A stretch of DNA of 64,000 bases from JACCTH01 sp035253825. GTDB lineage: Bacteria; Actinomycetota; Acidimicrobiia; Spongiisociales; ZC4RG35. The stretch is taken from positions 1-64,000 of the forward strand of contig DATFBM010000041.1 in assembly GCA_035253825.1 (NCBI GenBank), written 5' to 3'. A program made the position numbers and the translations under genes. The notes under the pieces are model-generated. The model saw only the letters and a list, made by a program, of their open reading frames with translations, was not told the origin of the DNA and did no database searches. Shown one piece after another: positions 50,725 to 58,266 of this stretch (positions within the stretch are counted from its first letter, which is position 1; each line of letters starts with the position of its first letter).

Positions 50725-50973
50725 CTAGCGGAAATTGGTGGTCATCAGGAACCCGACGGCGATGGCGACGAGTCCGCCGATTAGCCAGAACTGGTTCCAG
50801 TTGAAAATGAAGCGGGCCAGCACCGCCAGCACCCCGAGGCCCATCAGACCCGACATCAGAGCCACATACCAGTTGGGGCTGGGCTCTTTCGACTTCGCCT
50901 TGGAGGCGGCCGCAGTGGCGGCGGCGACGGGGCTCGGACCTCGCTTGGTCTTGCGTCTCTTCGACTCGGGCAT
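50725..50973 (-). CDS. crgA: Cell division protein CrgA
   Basis: An 82-residue protein. A basic start (MPESKRRKTKRGPSP) precedes two membrane helices; the core NWYVALMSGLMGLGVLAVLARF and final VAIAVGFLMTTNFR match CrgA, which ends in GFLMTTRWR-like sequence. CrgA interacts with FtsZ-ring and wall enzymes (FtsQ, FtsI, CwsA) in actinobacteria. Its position next to trpG and pknB is the conserved one. A longer same-frame reading upstream is not real. Confidence 0.9.
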   Translation of the reverse strand: MPESKRRKTKRGPSPVAAATAAASKAKSKEPSPNWYVALMSGLMGLGVLAVLARFIFNWNQFWLIGGLVAIAVGFLMTTNFR

Positions 50974-50984
50974 GCCCGCAGACG

Positions 50985-51230
50985 CTAGCTGCGCCAGACC
51001 GGAACCATGTCCTCCCGGCAGTGGCGCGGGGCCGAGAACTCGGCGGCATTGACGTACTTCAACGTGAGCTCGGCGCCGCAGACCGAACAGCGATAGTCCT
51101 GGTCCGCCTCGACTACATCTTCGGGATCGACCTCGGGTGGCGGGGTGCTCAACGTCCGAATGAAGTACATCGCCACGTACCAAATCAGGACCCCAAGGCC
51201 AATGGCCAGGAGCAGGCGGACGATTCCCAA
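50985..51230 (-). CDS. Small membrane protein with zinc-ribbon-like tail
   Basis: An 81-residue protein with one N-terminal membrane helix (VRLLLAIGLGVLIWYVAMYFI), an acidic linker, and a C-terminal segment with CSVCGAEL and a later Cys/His (PRHCRED), suggesting a small metal-binding module. Start is TTG at 51230, six bases after the thiolase stop, so it may be translated from the thiolase mRNA. Twelve bases separate it from crgA. Function unknown. Confidence 0.7.
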   Translation of the reverse strand: MGIVRLLLAIGLGVLIWYVAMYFIRTLSTPPPEVDPEDVVEADQDYRCSVCGAELTLKYVNAAEFSAPRHCREDMVPVWRS

Positions 51231-51236
51231 CGGGAC

Positions 51237-52412
51237 TCAGATCAATTCGAGAATGGTGGCGTTGGCCATGCCACCGCCTTCGCACATCGTCTGAAGGCCG
51301 TAGCGAGTTCCGGTCCGCTCCATCTCGTGGAGGAGCGTGGTCATCAGCCGAGCTCCAGAAGCCCCCAGGGGGTGACCGAGGGCGATGGCTCCTCCATTGA
51401 CGTTGGTCCGAGTCCAGAGAGCATCGGGGTCGGCACCGCCGTGTTCGATCCGCCACGCCGCCACCACGGAAGCGAAAGCCTCGTTGACTTCGATGAGGCC
51501 GATTTCGTCGATTGACAGGCCGGCCCGATCCAACACCTTCGAGGTGGCGGGGATGGGACCGGTCAGCATGATCACGGGATCAACCCCGGCGAGGGCGAAG
51601 GACACAAAGCGCGCCTTGGGCTTGAGGCCGAGGGACTTCGCCTTCTCCTCGCTCATCACCAGCACCGCCGCCGCTCCGTCGGAGATCTGTGAGGAGTTGC
51701 CGGCCGTGACCGATCCGTCGACTTTGAAGGCGGGCTGTAGGGAGGCGAGCTTTTCGAGAGAAGTGTCCCAACGAATTCCTTCATCGCGGGTCACTACTTC
51801 CGATCCGGCCTCGCCCTTGACGGTCACCGGCACGATCTGGCTCTCGAATCTTCCTTCCTCGGTGGCTCGCGCCGCCCGCTGGTGGGACTCGAAGCCGATC
51901 TGATCGAGGGTCGCCCGATCCAGGCCCCACTTCTCGTTGATCATCTCCGCAGAGAGCCCCTGAGGTATGAGACCGTGGCTATAGCGCTCAAGCATGAGCG
52001 GTCCGAATGGCATCCCCGGCCCTTGCTGGGCAGTCACCCCCATGGGGATCCGCGTCATCGACTCGATTCCGGCCGCGATCACGACGTCGTAGGCCCCGGC
52101 GATGACCCCCTGGGCGGCGAAGTGGGCCGATTGCTGGGAAGAACCGCACTGGCGATCGATCGTGGTCCCCACCACTTCTTCAGGAAAGCCAGCCGCGAGA
52201 GCGGCGTTACGCCCGATGTTGAGGCTCTGCTCACCGGTTTGAGAGACGCATCCCATGATCACGTCCTCGACCAGGGATGGGTCGAGGTTGTTGCGCTCGA
52301 CCAGGGCCTTGAGGGGAATCGAGGCCAGGTCGACGGGGTGAATGTCCTTGAATTTGCCGTTACGCCTGGCGACCGGGGTCCGGACCGCATCGACGATCAC
52401 TGCATTCGCCAT
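51237..52412 (-). CDS. Thiolase, acetyl-CoA acyltransferase
   Basis: A 391-residue thiolase. Nucleophilic Cys in TTIDRQCGSSQQSAHF near residue 90, His in NGGAIALGHPLGASGAR near 348, second Cys in TMCEGGGMANA near 378. It either cleaves 3-ketoacyl-CoA (fatty acid or β-ketoadipyl-CoA) or condenses acetyl-CoA; the sequence alone does not decide. ATG at 52412 or GTG at 52415, with AAGGAG upstream. Its promoter shares a bipartite motif with the galD-like promoter, hinting at joint control with aromatic catabolism. Confidence 0.9.
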   Translation of the reverse strand: MANAVIVDAVRTPVARRNGKFKDIHPVDLASIPLKALVERNNLDPSLVEDVIMGCVSQTGEQSLNIGRNAALAAGFPEEVVGTTIDRQCGSSQQSAHFAAQGVIAGAYDVVIAAGIESMTRIPMGVTAQQGPGMPFGPLMLERYSHGLIPQGLSAEMINEKWGLDRATLDQIGFESHQRAARATEEGRFESQIVPVTVKGEAGSEVVTRDEGIRWDTSLEKLASLQPAFKVDGSVTAGNSSQISDGAAAVLVMSEEKAKSLGLKPKARFVSFALAGVDPVIMLTGPIPATSKVLDRAGLSIDEIGLIEVNEAFASVVAAWRIEHGGADPDALWTRTNVNGGAIALGHPLGASGARLMTTLLHEMERTGTRYGLQTMCEGGGMANATILELI

Positions 52413-52433
52413 CACTGACCACGCTCCTTATCG

Positions 52434-52466
52434 AAACCTAAGGTTCTGTACTGCGGAAAACGCATG
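52434..52466 (-). promoter_or_regulatory. Putative bipartite regulatory site upstream of thiolase
   Basis: Read on the minus strand: CATGCGTTTTCCGCA, eight bases, CCTTAGGTTT, ending 21 bases before the thiolase start. Both blocks and the spacing match the site at 8575-8607. Here the second block extends to AACCT-T-AGGTT, itself a dyad. Confidence 0.55.
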
Positions 52467-52489
52467 AAATCGCATTCGGATTCCGTTCG

Positions 52490-52563
52490 TGGAGACGATG
52501 GGACTTGAACCCACGACTTCCTGCTTGCAAAGCAGGCGCTCTGCCGGGCTGAGCTACGTCCCC
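52490..52563 (-). tRNA. tRNA-Ala (anticodon TGC)
   Basis: A 74-nt tRNA. Acceptor GGGGACG/CGTCTCC, anticodon loop TTTGCAA. CCA is not encoded. It diverges from tRNA-Ile 125 bases away. Confidence 0.95.
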
Positions 52564-52688
52564 GGAGGGGGAAATCATAAGCCGAGTGCCATCGTCAGCG
52601 GCAAGAACATCCCCGAGAGGGTTTGGGCTCAGTGGAAGCTGCCGGTCAGGGAATCGAGGCCAGGAACTACAATTGGTCGCTCACCAAG

Positions 52689-52763
52689 GGGCCCATAGCT
52701 CAGCTCGGTTAGAGCGCGTCCCTGATAAGGACGAGGTCCGTGGTTCAAGTCCACGTGGGCCCA
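52689..52763 (+). tRNA. tRNA-Ile (anticodon GAT)
   Basis: A 75-nt tRNA on the plus strand. Acceptor GGGCCCA/TGGGCCC, anticodon loop CTGATAA. CCA is not encoded. Ile(GAT) and Ala(TGC) near gyrA also occur together in mycobacteria. Confidence 0.95.
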
Positions 52764-52781
52764 CCGCTTTGGTTTTGATCT

Positions 52782-52801
52782 CCCGCCCGACGGGTATTTT
52801 C
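52782..52801 (+). terminator. Possible short Rho-independent terminator after tRNA-Ile
   Basis: CCCG-CCCGA-CGGG hairpin followed by TATTTTCT, 20 bases after the tRNA and 20 bases before the Ku start. The stem is short (4 bp), so confidence is modest. Confidence 0.35.
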
Positions 52802-52821
52802 TCAGCCCGATCGGAGTTGGA

Positions 52822-53781
52822 ATGGCCAAGAAATCCCTGCAGGATCTGACGAAATCGGAGCTCTACGAGAAGGCCCAGAAAGCCGACGTTCCCGGCAGAT
52901 CACAAATGAGCCGGACGGAGTTGATCAAAGCCCTCTCTAACGGCCACGCCCAAGAGCGGCCCACGAAAAGCCGGAAGCGGGCGCAAGCAGCCACAACCAA
53001 GCGTTCGATTTGGAGCGGGGCGATCACCTTCGGTCTCATCACGATCCCGGTCGGCCTCTACACGGCCACCGAGGATCGAGATATCGCATTCCATCTGCTC
53101 TCCGGAAAGGATAAGTCCCGAATCCAGTACAAGCGGGTGTCGAGCAAGACCGGCCGAGAGGTTGACTGGGACGACATCGTCAAGGGCTATGAGTATGAGA
53201 AGGGGAAGTACGTCGTCTTCACCCCCGAGGAGCTCGAGCAGATCGCCCCTGAGAGCGCGCGAACGATCGACGTGGTGAAAATCGTCGACGCCACCGAGAT
53301 TGATCCCATCTATTTCGAGAAGTCCTACTTCGTTGCCCCGAGCAAGGTGGGGGCCAAGGCGTACAAGCTCTTCTTGCGGGCGCTGACGGAATCGGGGCGA
53401 GTGGCTGTGGCCAAGGTCACCATCAGAGAGAAGGAGCGTCTCTGCACGCTTCGGGTCAAGGAAGATTTGCTGGTGCTGGAAACCATGACCTGGCCCGACG
53501 AGATCAGAGTCCCTGACTTCGAGCAACTCAAAGACAACAGCCGGATCTCGGCCGAAGAGTTGAAGATGGCTCGTCTCTTGATCGACCACCTCGCGGGTGA
53601 GTTCGACCCATCGGAATTCGAGGACAGCTATCGGCAACGATTGGAAGACGCCATCGATGCCAAGATCGAAGGCAACGAGATCGAGCTTGCACCGGCCGCG
53701 GCAGAACCAGCCACCGTCACCAATCTCTTGGATGCCCTCAAGGCCAGCGTCGATCAGACCCGGGCCAAGCGCTCGGCCTAG
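52822..53781 (+). CDS. ku: Ku DNA-end-binding protein with N-terminal SAP/Rho-N-like extension
   Basis: A 319-residue protein. The Ku core starts near residue 60 (IWSGAITFGLITIPVGLYTATE) and continues with the family's FHLL, KRVSSKTGREV, and LLVLETMTWPDEIR segments to ~residue 265. Before it lie ~55 residues reading LTKSELYEKAQKADVPGRS then SRTELIKAL, a SAP or Rho-N-like helix-extension-helix that usually binds nucleic acid, followed by a basic linker. Typical bacterial Ku lacks this. Ku homodimers hold DNA ends for LigD in non-homologous end joining; no ligD is in the window. Confidence 0.92.
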   Translation: MAKKSLQDLTKSELYEKAQKADVPGRSQMSRTELIKALSNGHAQERPTKSRKRAQAATTKRSIWSGAITFGLITIPVGLYTATEDRDIAFHLLSGKDKSRIQYKRVSSKTGREVDWDDIVKGYEYEKGKYVVFTPEELEQIAPESARTIDVVKIVDATEIDPIYFEKSYFVAPSKVGAKAYKLFLRALTESGRVAVAKVTIREKERLCTLRVKEDLLVLETMTWPDEIRVPDFEQLKDNSRISAEELKMARLLIDHLAGEFDPSEFEDSYRQRLEDAIDAKIEGNEIELAPAAAEPATVTNLLDALKASVDQTRAKRSA

Positions 53782-53852
53782 ATCAGGTCAGCGAAGAAAC
53801 AAGACCCCTCAGATATCTTTGCTATCAACGGCTGCTCCCCGTTGGGGAACCG

Positions 53853-54383
53853 ATGCCGTCAAAATCACGTCAGATGACCATGCGAAGACTCTTGCCTTTC
53901 CTATTCCTGGCCGCCTCGCTGCTGTTCCTGGCCAACCCGGCTCACGGATGCAGCTGCATGGTCGCCACACCCGAAGATATGCTCGAATTTGGGCCGATCG
54001 CTTTCGTCGGCACGATGTCGGGAGTGGTCCCCGGAGGGAACGACCACATCCTGACTTTCGACGTCGACACCGTGTTGGCAGGCGAGGTTCCGGCCCAGGT
54101 GGAAGTTGTCACGGCCAACAACAGCGCCGCCTGTGGAATTGATGCCAACGTCGGAACCCGGATGGCGATCTTCGCCAACGACGATCAGGGATTCTTCACC
54201 TCGAACCTCTGCTCCACCACCGACGCCGACCTCGCCATCAAGGCGCTCGGTCCCGGGTCTCCACCCTCCGCCGCCACCTCTCCGCCGTCCAACTTCGACT
54301 GGCAGGCGGTCGGGTTGGGCACAGGGGCGCTCGTCGTCGTCGGAGCCGTTTGGCTATTGGGTCGCCGTCGCGTCGCCAACTGA
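53853..54383 (+). CDS. Secreted, C-terminally membrane-anchored protein with TIMP/NTR-like domain
   Basis: A ~176-residue protein. Signal peptide (LLPFLFLAASLLFLANPAHG) ends just before CSCMVATPEDMLEFGPIAFVGT; CxC at the mature N-terminus followed by this β-strand pattern is typical of TIMP/netrin-like OB folds. Further cysteines (AACGID, NLCSTT) could pair with it. After a Pro/Ser linker comes a membrane helix and RRRVAN tail. Role unknown; metalloproteinase inhibition is only a family suggestion. ATG 53853, 53874 or 53880 are all possible starts. Confidence 0.7.
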   Translation: MPSKSRQMTMRRLLPFLFLAASLLFLANPAHGCSCMVATPEDMLEFGPIAFVGTMSGVVPGGNDHILTFDVDTVLAGEVPAQVEVVTANNSAACGIDANVGTRMAIFANDDQGFFTSNLCSTTDADLAIKALGPGSPPSAATSPPSNFDWQAVGLGTGALVVVGAVWLLGRRRVAN

Positions 54384-54412
54384 GCAGAATGGAGCCGACA
54401 ACGGAGGTATCC

Positions 54413-54535
54413 ATGGCGAACAAGGACAAGGGCGGCCGGAACAACAAGAAAGCCCCGGCCAAGGACCCCAAGCAGAAACGTCAAGAGAAGAAAGAGAAGA
54501 AGGCCAAAGACAAGCTCCGCACCACCGGCGGCTGA
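54413..54535 (+). CDS. Small lysine-rich protein
   Basis: A 40-residue protein, about half Lys/Arg/Glu/Asp, with no hydrophobic core (KQKRQEKKEKKAKDK). GGAGG sits six bases before the ATG, and its stop overlaps the next start as TGATG, so it is very likely translated. Probably disordered; nucleic-acid or ribosome binding is plausible. No family recognised. Confidence 0.65.
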   Translation: MANKDKGGRNNKKAPAKDPKQKRQEKKEKKAKDKLRTTGG

Positions 54536-55503
54536 TGGGCTGGGACATTCCAACCTTCGCCGACGTGCTGGCGGCGCGTCGACGAATTGCTCCCTATCTC
54601 AACCCGACTCCCCTCTTTTCGTATCCGGTGCTCACCGACATGGTGGGTACCGAGGTCTTCGTCAAACACGAGAACCATCAGCCCATCGGCGCTTTCAAAG
54701 TTCGCGGCGGCATCAATCTCATCTCGCAGCTGACGGAGGACGAACGGCATCGGGGGGTGACCACCGCCTCGACCGGCAATCACGGACAGTCGATCGCTTT
54801 CGCCGCTCGCCTCTTTGACGTGAAGGCAGTGATCTGCGTCCCCGAGCGAGCCAACCCCGCCAAGATGGCTTCGATGCGAGGCCTGGGGGCTGAACTCGTC
54901 GAACACGGGCATGATTTCGATGACGCCAAGGCCAACTGCCAGGAGCTGGCGATTGAGCACGGTTTTCGCTACATCGACTCCGGAAATGAACCTCACTTGA
55001 TCGCGGGAGTCGCCACCTCTTCACTCGAGATTCTCGAGCAGGAGCCAACGATCGAGGCGCTGATCGTTCCCATTGGCGGTGGGAGTGGCGCCGCCGGGGC
55101 ATCGATCGTTGCTAACGCCGTCGACCCTTCGATCCGCGTCATCGGGGTGCAGTCGGCCCAGGCCCCCGCTGCTTATCGCTCCTGGAAGGAGCGGGCCTTG
55201 GTGGAAGACAAGTGTGAGACCATCGCCGAGGGACTGGCGACGAGGGCCCCTTTCGAATTGCCGCAAACCATTCTTTGGGAACTCCTCGATGACTTCATCC
55301 TGGTCAGCGACGACGAGATCCTCGACGCCCAGCTCCGACTGATCGACGCCACCCGAAACATGGTCGAGGCTTCGGGTGCGGCCTCGACTGCCGCCGCCCT
55401 CAAGCTCAAACAAGATCTGGCGGGAAAACGGGTGGCGGTGGTAATGAGCGGGGGAAACGTCAGCCGAGCTCAGCTGCAGGCGCTCTTAGCGAGAAGGGGC
55501 TGA
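54535..55503 (+). CDS. PLP-dependent threonine dehydratase-like protein
   Basis: A 322-residue fold-type II PLP enzyme. Schiff-base Lys in QPIGAFKVRGGINL near residue 52, substrate loop TASTGNHGQSIAFAA near 80, PLP-phosphate loop PIGGGSGAAGAS near 180, and VMSGGNVSRAQL at the end. No ACT domain is present. Catabolic threonine/serine dehydratase or a related ammonia-lyase is expected. The start overlaps the lysine-rich protein by one base; the VOC gene follows immediately. Confidence 0.85.
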   Translation: MGWDIPTFADVLAARRRIAPYLNPTPLFSYPVLTDMVGTEVFVKHENHQPIGAFKVRGGINLISQLTEDERHRGVTTASTGNHGQSIAFAARLFDVKAVICVPERANPAKMASMRGLGAELVEHGHDFDDAKANCQELAIEHGFRYIDSGNEPHLIAGVATSSLEILEQEPTIEALIVPIGGGSGAAGASIVANAVDPSIRVIGVQSAQAPAAYRSWKERALVEDKCETIAEGLATRAPFELPQTILWELLDDFILVSDDEILDAQLRLIDATRNMVEASGAASTAAALKLKQDLAGKRVAVVMSGGNVSRAQLQALLARRG

Positions 55504-55917
55504 ATGAACTGGACCCTCGAGGTCGTGGTCGTCCCGGTGTCAGACGTCGACCGATCGAAAGTGTTCTACGAGAAGGGCTTGGGCTTCCACGTCGATCATG
55601 ACTCCCGCATCAGTGACGATCTCCGCGTTGTACAGCTCACCCCACCCGGATCGGGATGTTCGATCGTCATCGGCAAGGGACTCGGCAATATGGCTCCGGG
55701 TTCTCTTGAGGGTCTCCAGCTGGTCGTTTCTGACATCCAGCGCGCCCACGCTGAGTTGATTTCGCGGGGAGTGCAAGCCACCGACGTTCAGGTTTACGGT
55801 CAGGACGGCCTGCGCCCGATGCAAGAAGGCGACGATCTCAACAATGTCGGCTTCGTGTACTTCAGTGATCCCGACGGCAACCGCTGGGCCGTGCAGCAGA
55901 TCACCGATCGCGCCTAG
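55504..55917 (+). CDS. VOC family (glyoxalase-like) protein
   Basis: A 137-residue single VOC domain: LEVVVVPVSDVDRSKVFYEKGLGFHVD at the start and FVYFSDPDGNRWAVQQI at the end. It abuts the dehydratase gene without a spacer, so it shares that transcript. Substrate unknown. Confidence 0.8.
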   Translation: MNWTLEVVVVPVSDVDRSKVFYEKGLGFHVDHDSRISDDLRVVQLTPPGSGCSIVIGKGLGNMAPGSLEGLQLVVSDIQRAHAELISRGVQATDVQVYGQDGLRPMQEGDDLNNVGFVYFSDPDGNRWAVQQITDRA

Positions 55918-55919
55918 CG

Positions 55920-56813
55920 CTATTTCTTGCTGCGTTTGGCGATTCGGTCCAGCGCTCCTTCCCAATCGGCATCGAAGTGGGCTCCCGGCTCGTCGAGGTC
56001 GACTACTACGGGGGCGTGATCGGAGGGAGTGGGAGGTCCTTTTCTCGCCTCGCGATCGATCTCGGACCAGACGCTGCGCTCAGCCACCGGGGTCGTGGCA
56101 TACAGGAGGTCGATTCGCATCCCCTTGTTCTTGTGGAACATCCCTGCCCGGTAGTCCCACCAGGTGAAGCGTCCGGGCTGGGGACTATGGCGGCGGTAGA
56201 GGTCGGCCAGTCCCCAGTCGCGCAGGGTCTGCAGGGCTTGCCGTTCTCTCGGGGAGACGTGCGTGCCACCATGGGCGGCAGCCGGATCCCAGACGTCATC
56301 GTCTGCCGGAGTGGCATTGAAGTCACCACCCACCACAAGCGACTCTGTGGGCGAGCGTGCTTCCACCAGCCAGCGGTGGAGCCGCTCATACCACGCCAGC
56401 TTGCCCTCGTAGAAGGGTGAGTCGAGCACCCTGCCGTTGGGGGCATAGAGACTGACGAAGCGGATGCCTCCACATATCGAGCTCATCATCCGTGCCTCGT
56501 CGAAGGGGTTGAAGTCCTCTTCGGCCGCGCCGCGACCAGATGCTTGACGGCTGTCGCGGACGGGGCCGTCACCAAAGTTGGTGACGACTTCGGAGATCCC
56601 AAGACGACTGGCGATGGCCACCCCGTTCCATCGCCCTTCGCCATGATGGGCGACCTCGTAGCCGGCCATCCGGAACGGCAGCTCGGGGACCTGCTCGTCA
56701 GCCAGTTTCGTTTCCTGCATGAGCAGGACATCTGGGGCGGCCCGCTCGAGCCATTGCTCGATCGCCGGCACTCGCGCAGCCAAGGAATTCACGTTCCAGG
56801 TAGCAATCCGCAC
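55920..56813 (-). CDS. xthA: Exodeoxyribonuclease III
   Basis: A 297-residue EEP-family nuclease. RIATWNVNSLAARVPAIEQWL at the start holds the first metal-binding Asn; LLMQETKLAD holds the Glu; VGGDFNAT the Asp/Asn pair; and PSDHAPVVVDLD the catalytic Asp-His at the end. It removes AP sites and 3' blocks in base-excision repair. Convergent with the VOC gene (two-base gap). Confidence 0.92.
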   Translation of the reverse strand: MRIATWNVNSLAARVPAIEQWLERAAPDVLLMQETKLADEQVPELPFRMAGYEVAHHGEGRWNGVAIASRLGISEVVTNFGDGPVRDSRQASGRGAAEEDFNPFDEARMMSSICGGIRFVSLYAPNGRVLDSPFYEGKLAWYERLHRWLVEARSPTESLVVGGDFNATPADDDVWDPAAAHGGTHVSPRERQALQTLRDWGLADLYRRHSPQPGRFTWWDYRAGMFHKNKGMRIDLLYATTPVAERSVWSEIDREARKGPPTPSDHAPVVVDLDEPGAHFDADWEGALDRIAKRSKK

Positions 56814-56896
56814 CGGGCAGTTTTAGCGAGGTGCAAGGAAACGCCGCTTCTGAGGCATCGCCTTACTTTTTCGCCCCTGCGCCATAGACTCTCAGG

Positions 56897-57019
56897 GTGA
56901 AGCCTTTGCCGATCATCATCGCCGTGGGAGCTCTGACCGCCGTCTTCGCCACGCTGCTCCAGAAGAGAATCAAAGAGAGCACCGCAACCGAGGCCTGGGA
57001 ACCGGTCTCCCTCAGTTGA
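56897..57019 (+). CDS. Small membrane protein, DLW-39-like
   Basis: A 40-residue protein: basic start MKPLP, one hydrophobic helix (IIIAVGALTAVFATLL), basic stretch QKRIKES, then a short acidic tail with a Trp (TEAWEPV). This layout matches the actinobacterial DLW-39 proteins found beside gyrA and DUF3566 genes. GTG start; its stop overlaps the next start (TTGA). The family assignment is tentative because the protein is so short. Confidence 0.6.
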   Translation: MKPLPIIIAVGALTAVFATLLQKRIKESTATEAWEPVSLS

Positions 57020-57669
57020 AGGTTCTGGTCCTAGCCGACCACGACCGCGACCTCCGAATCGCCCACGTCCTACGCTCGGAGCCTTCCGTCGAGCGGGTGG
57101 CTTTTCTCGGCCCACCTTCCTCATCGGTGATCGAGAAGGTAGAGGCGCCGGAAGGATTCGATCTGGTGGTGAGCCCGGGTCCCGATGCCTTCGCCGTCGC
57201 CGCTCGAATCGGAGCCGCGGCATTATCGGCGGCCGAGATCGATGTGAGCCCGGTACCGGCGGTCGTGGGTGCCTCCCTTTTGGGCCTGGGACTGGCGATG
57301 GCCGCCCGGCTCGAGTCGCAAGGCACGGCCGTGAGCAGGGTATCCGTGGCCCGTCCCGGGCCGAATGGGTCGGGACCGATCAAGGTCGGATTTCCACCCC
57401 CGGTGGGAGGTCTCTCAGGGGTGGAATTGGTGGACCTGCCGGTGAAGGTGGTCGAGGCCACCGCTCCCCCGGGCTGGGCGTCGGTGCTGGTGGAGGGAAA
57501 CGGCACCCGCCAGGCCGTGGTCGATGATTACCTCTTCTTGACCACGATCGCCCTCGCCGCCGGGGTCGCCCTGGTGCCCCCGGCCGGCATCGTCAGGGTG
57601 TGGGACTCGCCCCAGACCTATCTGTCCCGGGCCGAGGCGATGGGCCTGGTGGCGGCGATCAAGTACTAG
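57016..57669 (+). CDS. Hypothetical protein, Rossmann-like
   Basis: A 217-residue protein with alternating strands and helices (MKVLVLADHDRDLRIAHVL, FDLVVSPGPDAFAVAARIGAAAL) and a Gly/Pro-rich middle. No catalytic motif is recognised. It starts with TTG inside the stop of the DLW-39-like gene, so the pair is coupled. Composition and codon pattern look like a genuine gene. Confidence 0.6.
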   Translation: MKVLVLADHDRDLRIAHVLRSEPSVERVAFLGPPSSSVIEKVEAPEGFDLVVSPGPDAFAVAARIGAAALSAAEIDVSPVPAVVGASLLGLGLAMAARLESQGTAVSRVSVARPGPNGSGPIKVGFPPPVGGLSGVELVDLPVKVVEATAPPGWASVLVEGNGTRQAVVDDYLFLTTIALAAGVALVPPAGIVRVWDSPQTYLSRAEAMGLVAAIKY

Positions 57670-57726
57670 CCCGTCGTTCTCGGGACCGTTATCCGCGCTG
57701 AGCGCGGCCTACAACCCTGGGTTCGC
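57670..57726. repeat. 57-nt dispersed palindromic repeat, copy 3
   Basis: The right 45 bases (GGGACCG to the final TTCGC) match copy 1 closely, including CCGCG-CTGAG-CGCGG and AACCC-T-GGGTT. The first ~12 bases diverge. It sits between the stop of the hypothetical gene and the convergent DUF3566 gene. Confidence 0.7.
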
Positions 57727-57732
57727 AATAGG

Positions 57733-58233
57733 TCAGGGGATAGCGGGGGTGGTTTCTTCGGTGGGCTCGTCGGCCAAGGCTGGTTCCGGTTTGCCGTTAC
57801 CCAGCGAAGTAGCTGGGGTGGCCGGGGTGAAGCGGCGAGCGGGAGCGGTGGCCACACTCAAGGGGGCGAGCGACTCTTCCAGCACCACCACCTCGACGCC
57901 GCCGACGACGTCGGTCACCAGGTTGTACATCACTGCCGCCAAGGTCATGAAGCCAGTCGAAAGCACCGCCCAAACCACCGATCCGAAGACGGCGGCCCGC
58001 AGGAAGCGCTCGGTGTTGGCAAAGGGGTTCTCGCCTTCGTCAAGAAGGGTGATCTTCACCAAGACCTCGGTGATCTTGTCGGGGATGCCGGCGGCGGTGA
58101 GCACCGACCAGAACATGACCAACCCCAGCACGAGCCCCAGCCCCAGCACGACGTTGAGAAGAGCCGAAACTTTGAGGACCGTCCACGGGTCGATCTTGCG
58201 GATGATGCGGCGAACACGCCGGACCGTGGTCAT
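57733..58233 (-). CDS. DUF3566 membrane protein
   Basis: A 166-residue protein. RRIIRKIDPWTVLKVSALLNVVLGLGLVLGLVMFW is the DUF3566 hallmark (core KIDPWTVLKVSALLN), with a second helix around VWAVLSTGFMTLAAVMYNLV. In actinobacteria it lies directly downstream of gyrA, as here. Function unknown. The Pro/Thr-rich C-terminal tail is probably disordered. Confidence 0.88.
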   Translation of the reverse strand: MTTVRRVRRIIRKIDPWTVLKVSALLNVVLGLGLVLGLVMFWSVLTAAGIPDKITEVLVKITLLDEGENPFANTERFLRAAVFGSVVWAVLSTGFMTLAAVMYNLVTDVVGGVEVVVLEESLAPLSVATAPARRFTPATPATSLGNGKPEPALADEPTEETTPAIP

Positions 58234-58266
58234 GTAAGGACCCAGAGTCTACCGGGGGTACCCCGT

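Noticed and set aside
54106..54534. Long N-terminal extension of the dehydratase
   Set aside because: It runs out of frame through the TIMP-like and Lys-rich genes; the dehydratase fold begins at 54535 with TGATG coupling.
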